DNA of 64,000 nucleotides. It comes from Trebouxia sp. TZW2008 (taxonomy: Eukaryota > Chlorophyta > Trebouxiophyceae > Trebouxiales > Trebouxiaceae). How positions within the stretch are numbered: the stretch's first letter is position 1; each line of letters starts with the position of its first letter. This document shows, piece by piece, positions 23,901 to 34,500 of the stretch. The position numbers were made by a program, and so were the translations under genes. Where the stretch lies: assembly GCA_002118135.1 (NCBI GenBank), contig BDIU01000392.1, positions 1 to 64,000 on the forward strand, in the 5' to 3' direction. The notes under the pieces are model-generated. The model did not search any database, was not told the origin of the DNA, and saw only the letters and a program-made list of their open reading frames with translations.

Positions 23901-25750
23901 CCAGCTGAATGAGCTGAGTAAGATCAACGGCAAGAAGGGTGATGCGTACAAGCGTGAGCATAGAGCGATCCTTGATCTGGCCAATGCAGTGGGACGCATG
24001 GTACAAGGCTCAGGCCCCAACGGCCTCAAGAAAAGCTGCATGCAAAGGATACAGCAGCTGCATGATATTGGCTACTTGGCTGCCAAACGCCCTAAGGTTC
24101 AGGTGAGAAATCTTTCAGCCGTTCATTCTCATGATACTAGGCTACAGTGTACAAGGCTCAGGCCAGAACAGCCTGAAGCAGAGCTGCGTGCAAAGGATAC
24201 AGCAGCTGCATGACATCGCCTACTTGGCTGCAAAGCGTCCCAGGGGTCAGGTGAGAACGCCTTCAGCCGTTCAGTCTCTTGAGACTAGGCTACAGTGTAC
24301 AAGGCTCAGGCCAGAACAGCCTCAAGAAGAGCTGTGTGCAAAGGATTCAGCCGCTGCATGATATCGGCTACTTGGCTGCAAAAGTTTTAAGGGACAAGTG
24401 GGGAGTCCTTCAGTGTCCAGTAGTCTCTTATTGGACGATCTTTGTTGGGAAGAAGTGCAGTTGTCACATCAGAAACTATGGGACAAGCCTTGTCGGGCTT
24501 TGTTGGGCACATTGCATCTTGTCAAAGTCTCAAGACGCGCGCTGATGCACGTGTTGCTCAAAATTACACCAGAGACAAGGATAGGTTGCTGTTGTCACTG
24601 CTTGTGATGCTGACAATGCCAGTGCAGGCATCAGGTGACAACCCTCACAGGCAAAGTGACGCAAGTGCTGCTCACACCTGCACAGCTGACACATACAGGT
24701 TGCTACTGATGCTGCACATGACGCTCACAACATACTGTTATCCTGCCTTTGCCCTTTGAATCGATCCAATGTGATCTCAGAACCTCACTGTAAGTGTCAT
24801 ATCTGCTATCGTGGTTAGCATTTTGACCCTGTCCTGTGTTTGCCCAAAGCGTTCTGATGACAGCAAAGCTTACATGGTCTGTTTGTAATCTTGATGTGCA
24901 CTCAGCAATGTTGCTGCGGTTGCAGGCATGGAATCCACCGAAGTATCCAGGCTGGCAGGGGGTGCCAAGGTATGGGCCCCCCTCTCCTGCAGCTCAGCCC
25001 CCACCAAAGCTGCAGTCTCTGGTTTCACTTGGCTACCTGACTGTAAATGGACCCAGCACCAACAACAAACCTGACGCGTCACCGCAGTGGCAGCCACCCC
25101 AGCCACAGCTGCTGCCTACTCCCCCTGGGCTGGCAGAGACTGCGGCCACAGCTGCAGCACCGCCTGAACGTTTGCCACTGCCACTTAGCCTGCTGACGGA
25201 CTCCTCAGCCACAGCTGCGGCAGTGCCTACACAGCAGCAAGCAGCAGCTGCCACAGCTGTGGGCTCAAAGCAGGCATCAGCTGCCGGCCGACCTGTCAGC
25301 ATGTATGCTAGCTTCAACATGCCACAGGCAAGCCACAGCTTTGCCTTTCCAAGTGCTGCAACCAGCAGCTGGGCATTGAACCTTGGCAAGTCACAGCCTT
25401 CACTGCTGCCACCGCCGCCACCATCTGCCGCAGCTATGGTGCCCTCTCATGCAGCAGCTTCTCCTGTGCAGATAGCTGCAAGCCCTCCTGTAGGGTTATC
25501 AAATGCTGTCCCACCTCTGCCTCGCCAGTCGGCATCGGCTATGAGCAGTGGCCAAGGCCAGCTGTCAGACACAACTGCTGCTCTTGTGGCAGCTGTGGGG
25601 CCTCTGTTTGAAACCTTTGTTGCACAGGCAGGAGCTGTTATGGCAGATCCCAACGTCTCTGTGCAAGCACTTACAAGCTCAATCACGCAAGAGCTTGCTG
25701 CTGCAATTGCTGCAGCTGCAATGCAGCTTGCAACTGCAAGGCGTCAATAA
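17978..25750 (+). CDS. Large Ala/Ser/Pro/Gln-rich protein of unknown function
   Basis: Supported exons: 17978-18148, 18218-18283, 18499-19159, 19346-20773, 20921-about 21035, 21072-22243, 22994-23131, 23887-24102 and 24926-25750, roughly 1,200 aa. The N-terminus is acidic (QSDFRFFDDSEEDDMHD). A ~480-residue stretch is almost all Ala, Ser, Thr, Pro, Gln, with repeated PQTAAASGAPAAAATASSS. Three exon-sized repeats follow (SSHLPVSLTPGGMLSESFP). A compact segment (KYNLLDVINAIGWFAIGPDQ, IYAVGTLFGVLTSSSRHPD, FIIQLNELSKINGKKGDAYK) looks globular and is the best search query. A Pro/Ala/Gln-rich tail ends at TAA 25748. I do not recognise the family; composition suggests a nuclear or RNA-associated scaffold, as inference only. 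The exon between 23131 and 23887, if any, and the 20921 exon's donor are uncertain. Confidence 0.7.
20921..21360 (+). repeat. Triplicated coding exon
   Basis: Three copies, at 20921, 21072 and 21246, each begin right after an acceptor-like CAG with GCGGTGG, GCAGTGG or GCGGTGC. They encode SSHLPIDLTPGGMLHEPNP, CSHLPVSLSPGGMLSESFP and SSHLPVSLTPGGMLSESFP, then a short VSLSN, VRLSK or VSLSK segment. All three are open. Copies two and three are joined by continuous reading frame, so the intron between them has become coding or is retained. Confidence 0.85.
23728..24400 (+). repeat. Duplicated exon halves, exact 148-bp period
   Basis: The real exon is 23887-24102. Its first half is repeated upstream at 23728 (MYFMIQLNELSKINGKKGD versus VYFIIQLNELSKINGKKGD, offset 159). 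Its second half is repeated downstream at 24149 and 24297, exactly 148 and 296 bp after the corresponding point at 24001. The downstream copies keep the frame and are near-identical (VQGSGQNSLK, QRIQQLHDIAYLAAKRP). The first keeps a GTGAGA donor. Confidence 0.9.
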
Positions 25751-26194
25751 TGTCGTTGGAAATGTATATTAGCAGCTGCTCAAAAGTAGCATTGTGCTGC
25801 TTTCCTCTTGCTCATGGTTGAGCTTACATATGTTCAGAAAAACAATTGTTTGCTTTGAAACGCGTCTGGAGTGACGTGTTGGTAGCACGTGTGTTATCTG
25901 GTCCTGTACACCAGCAGTGCAGTGCAACACCAGTAGTTGTAGACTGGACCCTCATCACTCGCTACATCATTCAGTGCTGTGAGGCATGCAAGCTTTCAGT
26001 CTAGCAACGAGGGTCTCAGACACAAAGTCGTGCAAGCGAGTGTAGTGAATGCTGTCAACTGTCAAAGTCCTTGGAAGCAGCATGCTCCAGATGCGGAATC
26101 TGGAAATCGTGGACTCATTGCTTATAATGCGCAATTACAAAGAAAATGCGACATGCAGCAGTTGCGCAAGCATTATCGCCATGGACTTTAGCCA
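25751..26194. other. Convergent intergenic region
   Basis: 444 bp between the unknown + gene and SEC11. It holds the SEC11 3' UTR. I see no gene or repeat. Confidence 0.5.
26135..26139 (-). promoter_or_regulatory. TGTAA poly(A) signal of SEC11
   Basis: TGTAA on the - strand 56-60 nt after the SEC11 stop codon, a sensible position for the green-algal polyadenylation signal. Confidence 0.55.
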
Positions 26195-27831
26195 CTACTC
26201 TTTGCTCGTTATTACAAAGAGAGCAAGCACGCCAATCAAACCATACTTGAGATAAGGGTAATCATTCATTATAATCGTCACAAGCCCCACATAAGGCAGA
26301 AACCTGCACAACGCAACGTGATACTTTAGCCATTGAGCTGTGTGCATGCAGCACAAGCATGCATCACGTGCCAGAGTATGGGCTACACAAAGCTGTTGCA
26401 TCGCTGCATGTATTTAGCATGACTTACCCGACAACTCTGCCCATGATGTGTTTTTGATTGAGCCATAGCTGCCCTCGATTATACAATGTACGGTCATCTC
26501 CATGGTTGTTATCACCCTGCACAACACAAGATGCCACATAGGCGAAGACTCATCTCCTATGGGTCATTTCTGCTGGTTGTTGCATCTAGAGCAGCAATCC
26601 TGAGCTGGTTCTACTCCCAGAGGGCCCTTTATGACTCCTCATGGCATAGACTTTTGTTGTTTCTCCATGTTGATTTGACAAAGTCAAACACAGCCAACTT
26701 GTGTATGAACAAAGTTTATGGCACAACTGGCAAGGTTGTTAAGCTATGCAGCCATTAGTCGTTGACAGACTGTATGACCTGAAGCCAGGCATGGTGCAAC
26801 TTCTGCAGCAGAGTGTCTCACTTGCAGAGTCTCAAATGTCACAGTGTGATTGCTGGGGCATCAAATGCCGAGCATGCATGCCGGAGTATGCAGCCTCGTC
26901 ACACAAGTAACGTTCAAAATACAAAGTTGGCATGCATGCAAGCTTAGCCAAAGCCTTCCAACACTGCAAATTTCATTGAGAAAATGTGCTCAGGCTGCCA
27001 CTGTCAGCATATGCATAATACTGTCACTTGCGCTGCATCCCAATTGGGAGCTACTCTGTTGCCAGGTGCATCTTCTGGCGTCTACTATCTTTGCAAAAGA
27101 GTGTTGTCAGCATGTCACGGCATGCACTTGGTTGCAGCTGGGAGTCACTGCCTCTTTGCTCCTTGCACAGTCCATGTGAGGCATGCAGGAGAACAAGCGT
27201 CATTGGCTGCTTGTGCAGACTGTTCAACATGCCGCATGCAAGGGAACAAGAGCCCAGCTTGTGATATTTAAGCCTTACCTTTGTCAAAACACTGACCTCC
27301 CCTCCCGGTTCTGTTTCATGGACCTTGATGACTCTATGCACAATTGGTATCTCCCTATTGTCCATGTTGAATACCACAATCTCGCCTACTCTGATTCGTT
27401 TTGTGCCCATGTTCAGAAACAAGATGTCCCCCCTGTAGAACCCTGGCTCCATGCTACCACTCAGGACAACAACAACCTGCAAGCGTGGCAGTCTCAGGCT
27501 GCTGTTTGGCAGACCTGTATGGCCGGAGGTGCGCGTACAAGCTGCTCGGCGACCAGTAAGCAGAATGATAAGCCTAACTGGAGATTCACTGCCTGTCAGC
27601 AATATCAAAGTCTTCCATATCATCAGCGCAGAGGTAACGATCAGTCCTGCAGCACAGCAGAACTGAGATACACGGCAATTGCGTTGCAGCCAGTTGCAAT
27701 GCAGGAACGAGCGGAACCTCGTGCGTACCTAGACTCACGCCTTGCGTCAAGGCTTGCCGTTTGTTCAGCTTGGCGATCGGATCTATGAAGCTTTTGACCT
27801 CGTCGACACAGCTTTCGACGAGCCCGCTCAT
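26195..27831 (-). CDS. SEC11: Signal peptidase complex catalytic subunit SEC11
   Basis: ER-membrane serine protease that removes signal peptides from secretory proteins. Five exons in exact phase: 27831-27739, 27662-27579, 27476-27279, 26516-26428, 26303-26195; 190 aa (human SEC11A 179). The N-terminal NKRQ precedes one membrane segment ([19 protein letters not shown]). Catalytic residues: Ser in SGSMEP (about 67), His in IVHRVIK (about 106, replacing bacterial Lys), Asp in GDNNHGDD (126-133). GRVVGFLPYVG and a second hydrophobic stretch lead to the C-terminal TSKE shared with animal SEC11. The exon 2 acceptor was chosen because only the TTCTGC start keeps frame. It is divergent from the ArfGAP gene 704 bp away. 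Confidence 0.96.
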
Positions 27832-28534
27832 GACGACCGACTAACCGCTTCTGCACGCTTGAGAATGGCCAAAAAGTACAGACTCGCAGGCACCTCCGGA
27901 ACGCCTGGGAAACACCAGCGCAGGTCGTAAAGATGGTCGACCTTACTGCCGCAGTGCTCGACAAGAACGCAGTGGCAATCGTGAAATGGTCCGGGCCACA
28001 AGCTTGCAAACACAGGAAAGCAAAACGGTTCCAGCTGCTCGCTTGCGCGTATTTGGTTCGCAGCTCAGGTGCACAATTCACAACCGGGCATAGATGAAGA
28101 AGATTTTGGGGTAGTCATGAAGTCTTCAATCACTCGTTCCGCAGATGAAGCTCACGGTAACTCGCGCGACCTTGGCAAAGCCGAGACTAGAGCGGAAAGC
28201 CTTCACGAAGCAAGCTCCTCAGATCGGCGCCATCGGTTCGACCGAATTGCAGCGGACGGCTTGCCAAGTGCTTGCGCGTCTGCGCTCTGCAACTCGAGTC
28301 TTGAACGTGAGCGTGCTTCTGCATATCGAGCATAGCACGCCGATTGGCGGACACGGAAGGCCTTTTATCCAGCAGGCAAATAATATTCCGCGCATCGGCT
28401 GCGCGTCCGCGCTGCTGACAGCGTCTGTGAAGCGCCGAGACACAACCAGCCAGCAGATCAGGACACACTCTTGAGCGCAAGGGTCTGAGGGCCGTACATC
28501 CCGGTTGGTGGTGCTGCGCCTCGAGGAGGGCAGT
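27832..28534. promoter_or_regulatory. Divergent promoter region, SEC11 / ArfGAP
   Basis: 703 bp between the two head-to-head start codons. It appears richer in CG dinucleotides than the surrounding introns, as expected of a promoter. Open frames here lack family motifs. No specific element could be assigned. Confidence 0.55.
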
Positions 28535-31500
28535 ATGCAGTCGCATGCTGGACCAACGTTCAGCACCGTCGAGGACAGTCCTATGTTCAGATCAACAGTA
28601 AGCAGACCACTTCGAGACCAGCGTTTCTGCTCGACAGACATCGCAGCTGTGATGTCTGCATTCACACCTGAAGCATGTGATGCGTCTTCAAACTAGGTCC
28701 GGTCCAAGCTGCTCACTTGCCTTATGCATATTGTACTGCAGGTGTCTGAGCTAGACGAAACCATGGACAGACTTGAAAGTAGGTGCAACAGGTTTGTCAA
28801 GGGCTCCAAACTATACAAGGAGGGCATCAGTTCTCTCTCAACGTCTCAGACCCAATTTGCTGACTTCCTTGAGGAGTTCTGTGGGGGCACAGACGAAGAA
28901 AGCATGATGTTGGGTGAGCAGCTCAGCACTGCACTGTGTCTCAAGGTTACATCCATGATTGCGTCTGTTCCCAAGGAAGTTGTCCAGACATTGGGTTGTA
29001 TCTAATTACTAGCACTACTGCAGTCAGATCACTGCACTGACTGCCCAATTGCACTGTTGTCAACATGAGAATGTTCTTGTAGTGTCTCCATATATCAAAA
29101 GCTCATCGTACAGACAACCCCATATGCTGAGCAACATGCTGCTGACTCCTGAACTATGTGGTGTCGTAGTTGCTGCAAATGCTTCAGGCTATCTGCAAAG
29201 GTACTGCTGCTTCCAGTGCCACAGTGTGTCCAAGTCACTGGGCCTGCTTCAGTTCATGCGCAATGACTTTGACGCCATATGTGGCAAGCAAAAGCACGCT
29301 TCAAGTCATCTGCAGAAGTGCTGTCTAAAGTGGATGCAGCCCTCATACGTGCATTTTTTGCCCTGTGCTTGTGTGATGTAACTTCTGCTCGCTGTGGGCA
29401 TGTCAACAGTCCTTCTGACATTGCTTCAAAATGCAAAAAGCCCTAAACATTTAGACTGGTGGCCCAGTGAGCTTGACACAGTAATGTTCATGGGTTGATC
29501 TCTGCGCACTGTGGGCATGACAACAATCCCTTGTAGCTTGTGGTGGGGACCTTGAGCATAATGTGTCAGTCATCACCTCTCATGCAACATGCAGAGGCTG
29601 TAACATACCCTTCTTGCATTTTCAACAAGCATGCAAGAACCTTGACATAGCCTGCCTGCATCTCATCGAGGATGCATAGAATCTGACATGCGCTGCTTGC
29701 TTTCTTAACAAGCTTGCAGATGCCTTGACATGATGTGCTTGCACTGTCTACAAAACATGTCTGAGCTCCAAAGCAGTCTGTTTGCATCGCCAGGAGGGGT
29801 CATGTTTGACACAGCCATCTTGCACTTTCATTCACCATGCGTACGCTCTGAAATACAGCGTAAATGCCCTTCTTGCATTTTCAGGAGGTGCAATGCTGAC
29901 CAAGTTTGTGGGTGTGTTCCGAGAGCTTGCCAGCTTCAATGAGTTGTTGCATACCCAAGTGGAGCTGATCCTTGTGGAACGGCTGCACCGCACTTGGCTC
30001 AAGGTTTGCAAAATCATCAATCATGCGCATCTCAGCTTGCAGTCACGCATCAGCTTGCATTCAAGTATGAGCTTGCATTCATGTATCACCGCAGAACTGC
30101 ACACCCAAGTGAAGCTGATCCTTTTGGAAGATTGCACCGCACCTGGCTCAAGGTAATCACCCTAGCAATGACCAAAAGAACTGTATGGTGTTAGAAAATT
30201 TAGCACAGGTGCCACAGGTGCGTGGCTCAAGTCCTGTCTTACCAGGCCACCCGATTTTGAGCATCACCAGGCTCAATGCACCTGGCTCAAGATCAACAGC
30301 AAGAGACCTGTTCCAGCTTGCATTTGTGTATCATTCTGCATTCATGCTTCAGCTTGCATTCATGTATGGGCTTGCATGCATGATTGACCATGCATTCATG
30401 TGTCACCACGCCATCAAGCAGAGCTTCAATCTCAGCTTGCTTTTATGTCTCAGCATTTGATTGAGCAGGGCTGCAATGTCCAGCTAGACACCTACAGCAA
30501 TGATGACCTTAGAGTGATGTGTGCTGCAGGATCTGCTTGCTGCAGGGAAGGCAAGCAACATCAAGACAAGAGGATTGTGGAGTATGATGAAGCCTCGCCT
30601 GTTTTGGGATTGTCTTGGCTCGGCACATCTCCCTGCTTGCTGAGGGCAGGACTGAAATTTGTCAATGTTGATTGCATGCTATGCAGGGTTTGCTTGCTGA
30701 GGGAAAGGCAGGCAAGCGCCGTTTGGACAGAAAGATTGTGGAGTATGACCAGGCTCGCCTGAAGCACTTGGGGCACAAAGCAAACTCCAGGCCTAGCAAA
30801 TGGCGCAAAGGGGAAGATGCTGAGAAGATACACAATGACATGCTTGGAGCACAGGTAATGTAGCCGTGACGTGTTACATGATTCAAGCATATAAGTGTCA
30901 GGCTTCAAATAACCAGTGAATTTTCTGTTTTCCACTGGTGCTCCAAGCATTGAACCAGGAAAAGGTGATAAGCAGACTCGCAGTTCTACTGAGGAGGTGC
31001 TTGGAGCACTGCTAAAATTGTATCCATGCAGAGCCTGATCATTGACAACTGCTGTATGCACTTTTAACTTTTTAGGTCACCAAATGTCACTAGGAAGCGT
31101 TCAACTTGTGATGCTGGAAAGCTGATGCCTCAGCCAATAGCCTGTGCATCATGCTTTGCTGACGCAGGCATGCTCACACACACAGCATGATCATTGACTG
31201 CTTTTGCAGGCACCTAGCTGACTTTTGCAATGACATGTTGGCCACAGTGATTTCCAACAATGGCATTGTTGCTGTATGCGTTATTGAGAACTAGAATGCA
31301 CAGCAGAGCTTGCAAGATCGTAAGTCTCTCTAGTTGATTGGTCGGTTGATGAATTTGACACCTGTGCCCTCACGAACGCAAGGTAGGTAGTCTCACCAGT
31401 ACGCATGCAAATGCTGTTGCTGCTGATGAATGATGCTGGCTTGGTAGACGGCCTGCACCCATGTAAGCAAGCAGCAACCCAGGTCGCGTCTGAGGACAGG

Positions 31501-34500
31501 GGCTGCTACTCATGCGTCATGCCGCAGACGACTTGCTTTTTGATAAGAAGCAGTCCAGTGACTTACTACTAGAAAGAAGTCATCTGCTGCATGAGGCATC
31601 AGCAGAGCTTGTGTTCAAAAGTCTGGGAGAAGAGATTGCATCAACTTGCACATGCAGCATCAGCCGCAACAAGCATGTGGTTAGTCTCGTGTCCCATCCA
31701 GCATCTTGGATAACATGTTGCTTGTACAGCAGCTCCTTGTTATAACATCTGCACTGGCCACAGGTTGTGCTTTTTTCCAACTGTCCACACTCAAGATGCA
31801 GTGATGGGTCCTCAACCGCATCATAGTTACAACGAGTCCATATGTACGGAGACATCCAAAGCCGTAACAGAAGCAATGTTGGTGCAGACCGCTGCAGAGG
31901 AGGCGTGCTTTGACTGCGCCAGCAGCTGCTTTGGGACAAATGGGCACTATTCGTATGCCCCACACTCAGGACATTGCATCAATTTGTACCATTGAAACCA
32001 ACAGCAACAAGCAAATGCTGACGCAGACTGCAGCAGAGGAGGCAGTTGTGACTGCGCCCGCAAGCTGACAAGAACAGAAAACCTTGTTCCACCTGATGAA
32101 CCCTCATTACATGCTTCATGGTGTGTACACTGCGTGTGCTGTTACATGCAGCATTGACTACAACAAATACTTGTTTGTGCAGACTGCAGCAAAGGAGGCG
32201 CGCTTTGAGTGCGCTCGTAAGCCAAAGGAAATAGAAATACTGCCTTCATGCCTCACAGCGTGTGATTTTTTTCCGTGATCACACACAGCATGAACAAGCA
32301 ACAATTGTATATTCATGCAGACTGCAGCAGAGGAGGCGCGCTTTGACTGCGCCCGTAAGCTGACGGAAATGGAGAGCCGTAAGCGATACGAATTCCTGGA
32401 AGCCATGCTCAGCAGCATGGATGCCCATCTGCGCTTCTTTGAACGGGGTCATGAGGTATGCAGCCTGCTTCAGCATTCAATCAAACAGAAGGACGGTTCA
32501 TCCTTTCCAGAGCACAAGCTTGTGTCTTGACAATGTTAGCGCTTCAGACTGTTACTTACAAAAGTTCCTGGAAGCTATGCTGAGCAGCATGGACGCCCAC
32601 CTGCAATTCTTTGAACAAAGCCATGAGTTATGCTGCCTGCTTCAGTACTGATACATGGACAGACAGATGCTTGTGCTGTTGTGTCACATCCACAGAGCAA
32701 GCACCTGCAGTCACCTGGCAAGTGCTTCAACTATTGCTGGTAGGCTTTCCTAGAGGCCACGCTCAGTGGCATGGACACCCACCTGTGCTTCTTTGCATGG
32801 GCTCAGTCAGATATACACTCTGTCAAGTTTTGAACAGGCTGCATTTTGCAGACATGCACATGCTTTGCACCTTGTGCAATTGCCAGATTGCAAGCAACAT
32901 CCTGCAGAAGCATGTACTCGTTGTCTGCTCCACGCTGCAGTGAATGTGGCAATTAAATTTAGAGCGTTGCATCTGGCGGTCTCTACAACACCCTCAGCTG
33001 CGTAGTGTCAGTCAAGACCTACACTTTGTCAACATTTGCGCAGGCTGTGTTTGTGCAGCATAGTTAGGCAGTTTGTACCTTGTTCAGATGTGAACTCTCA
33101 GCACTATTTTACAAACCATGCTGAGGGTTTGCCCTCAGAACAAGAGACATGCGCCTGTGGATGTGCAAAACAGCCCCAGTTGCGCTCTGACAGTCAGACA
33201 TACACTTTGTCAAGTTCTGAACAGGCTGTCTCTTTGCAGCATAGCTTGCCCTTTTGTACCTTGTTCGGGTGTCAGATTCTAAGCAGCATGATGCGAGTGA
33301 TGCTCAGGGTCTGCAACTTGAAAAAGGGGCAAATAGCCTGTGAATGTGCACTACAGCCTTCATTGCGCTCTGGCAAATATGACAGAGACTTGGTCAATTT
33401 CTGAACAGGCAGTCTACTTGCAGCATAGCTAAGCGGTTTGCACCCTGTTCACTGTGCCTGCTGCAGCATTCGCAAGATGTTGCTTTAGGTCTGCAATTTG
33501 AACAAGGGGCATGCGCCTGTCCATCTGCACAACAGCATCTTGCACAATGGCAGTCAAAGACACACACTTTGTCGATGCCTGATCAGACTGTCTACCTTCT
33601 GCACAATCATGCGATTTATCTGATTGACCTGTCAAATCCTGAGCATTATGCGAATGATGCTGAGGGTCCGCAGCTTGAACAAGGGGCATGCGCCTATGCA
33701 TCTGCAAAGCAGTGTGACTGTGGCGGGGGCAAGACATGCTTTTTGCCAAATTCTGAACAGGCTGTCTGTTTGCAGCATAGCTAAGCGGTTTGCACCCTGT
33801 TCACTTTTCACGCCTGCAGCAGCATTCTGCAAGATGTTGCTGTAGGTCTGCAACTTGAACAAGGTGCATGCGCCTATGCATCTGCAAAGCAGTGTGACTG
33901 TGGCGGGGGCAAGACATGCAATTTGCCAAATTCTGGACAGGCTGTCTGTTTGCAGCATAGCCAGGCATTTGGCACCTTGTTTGCGTGCCAGGTCCTCAGC
34001 AGCATTATGCGAGTGATGCTGAGGGTCTGCAGCTTGAACAAGGGGCATGCGTCTGGGCATCTGCAAAGCAGTGTGGCAGGGGCAAGACATGCACTTTGCC
34101 AAATTGTGCAAAGGCTTTCTGTTTGCAGCATAGCCAGGCGGATTGCATCTTGTTCAGCTGTCAAACCTGGAGCAGCATTCTGCAAGATGTTGCTTCAGGT
34201 CTGCCTTCTGGAACAAAATGCATCTGCCTGTCAAGGTGCAAAACAGCATTGTTGATACTGTGACAGGTACAATGTTGCCTTTGTTGATTCCTGTCACAGA
34301 ACAGCTCTTGTGTTGCTGCAGTTGGACAACTTGGAACCATACATACAGCAAGGCCTTTAAGTCATGCAGCAGCTCAAGCAACATCTTCATCAACCCGTAC
34401 AATTCCTACAGGCCCCATCATTGTTGCAGATGCTGCAGCTTGAGCCACATAGTAGCCTTTGGCAACTGCGATTGACGGCAAATGTCAAGCAAATTCCCAA

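Noticed and set aside
27183..27788. 201-codon + frame
   Set aside because: Antisense shadow of SEC11 exons 1 to 3.
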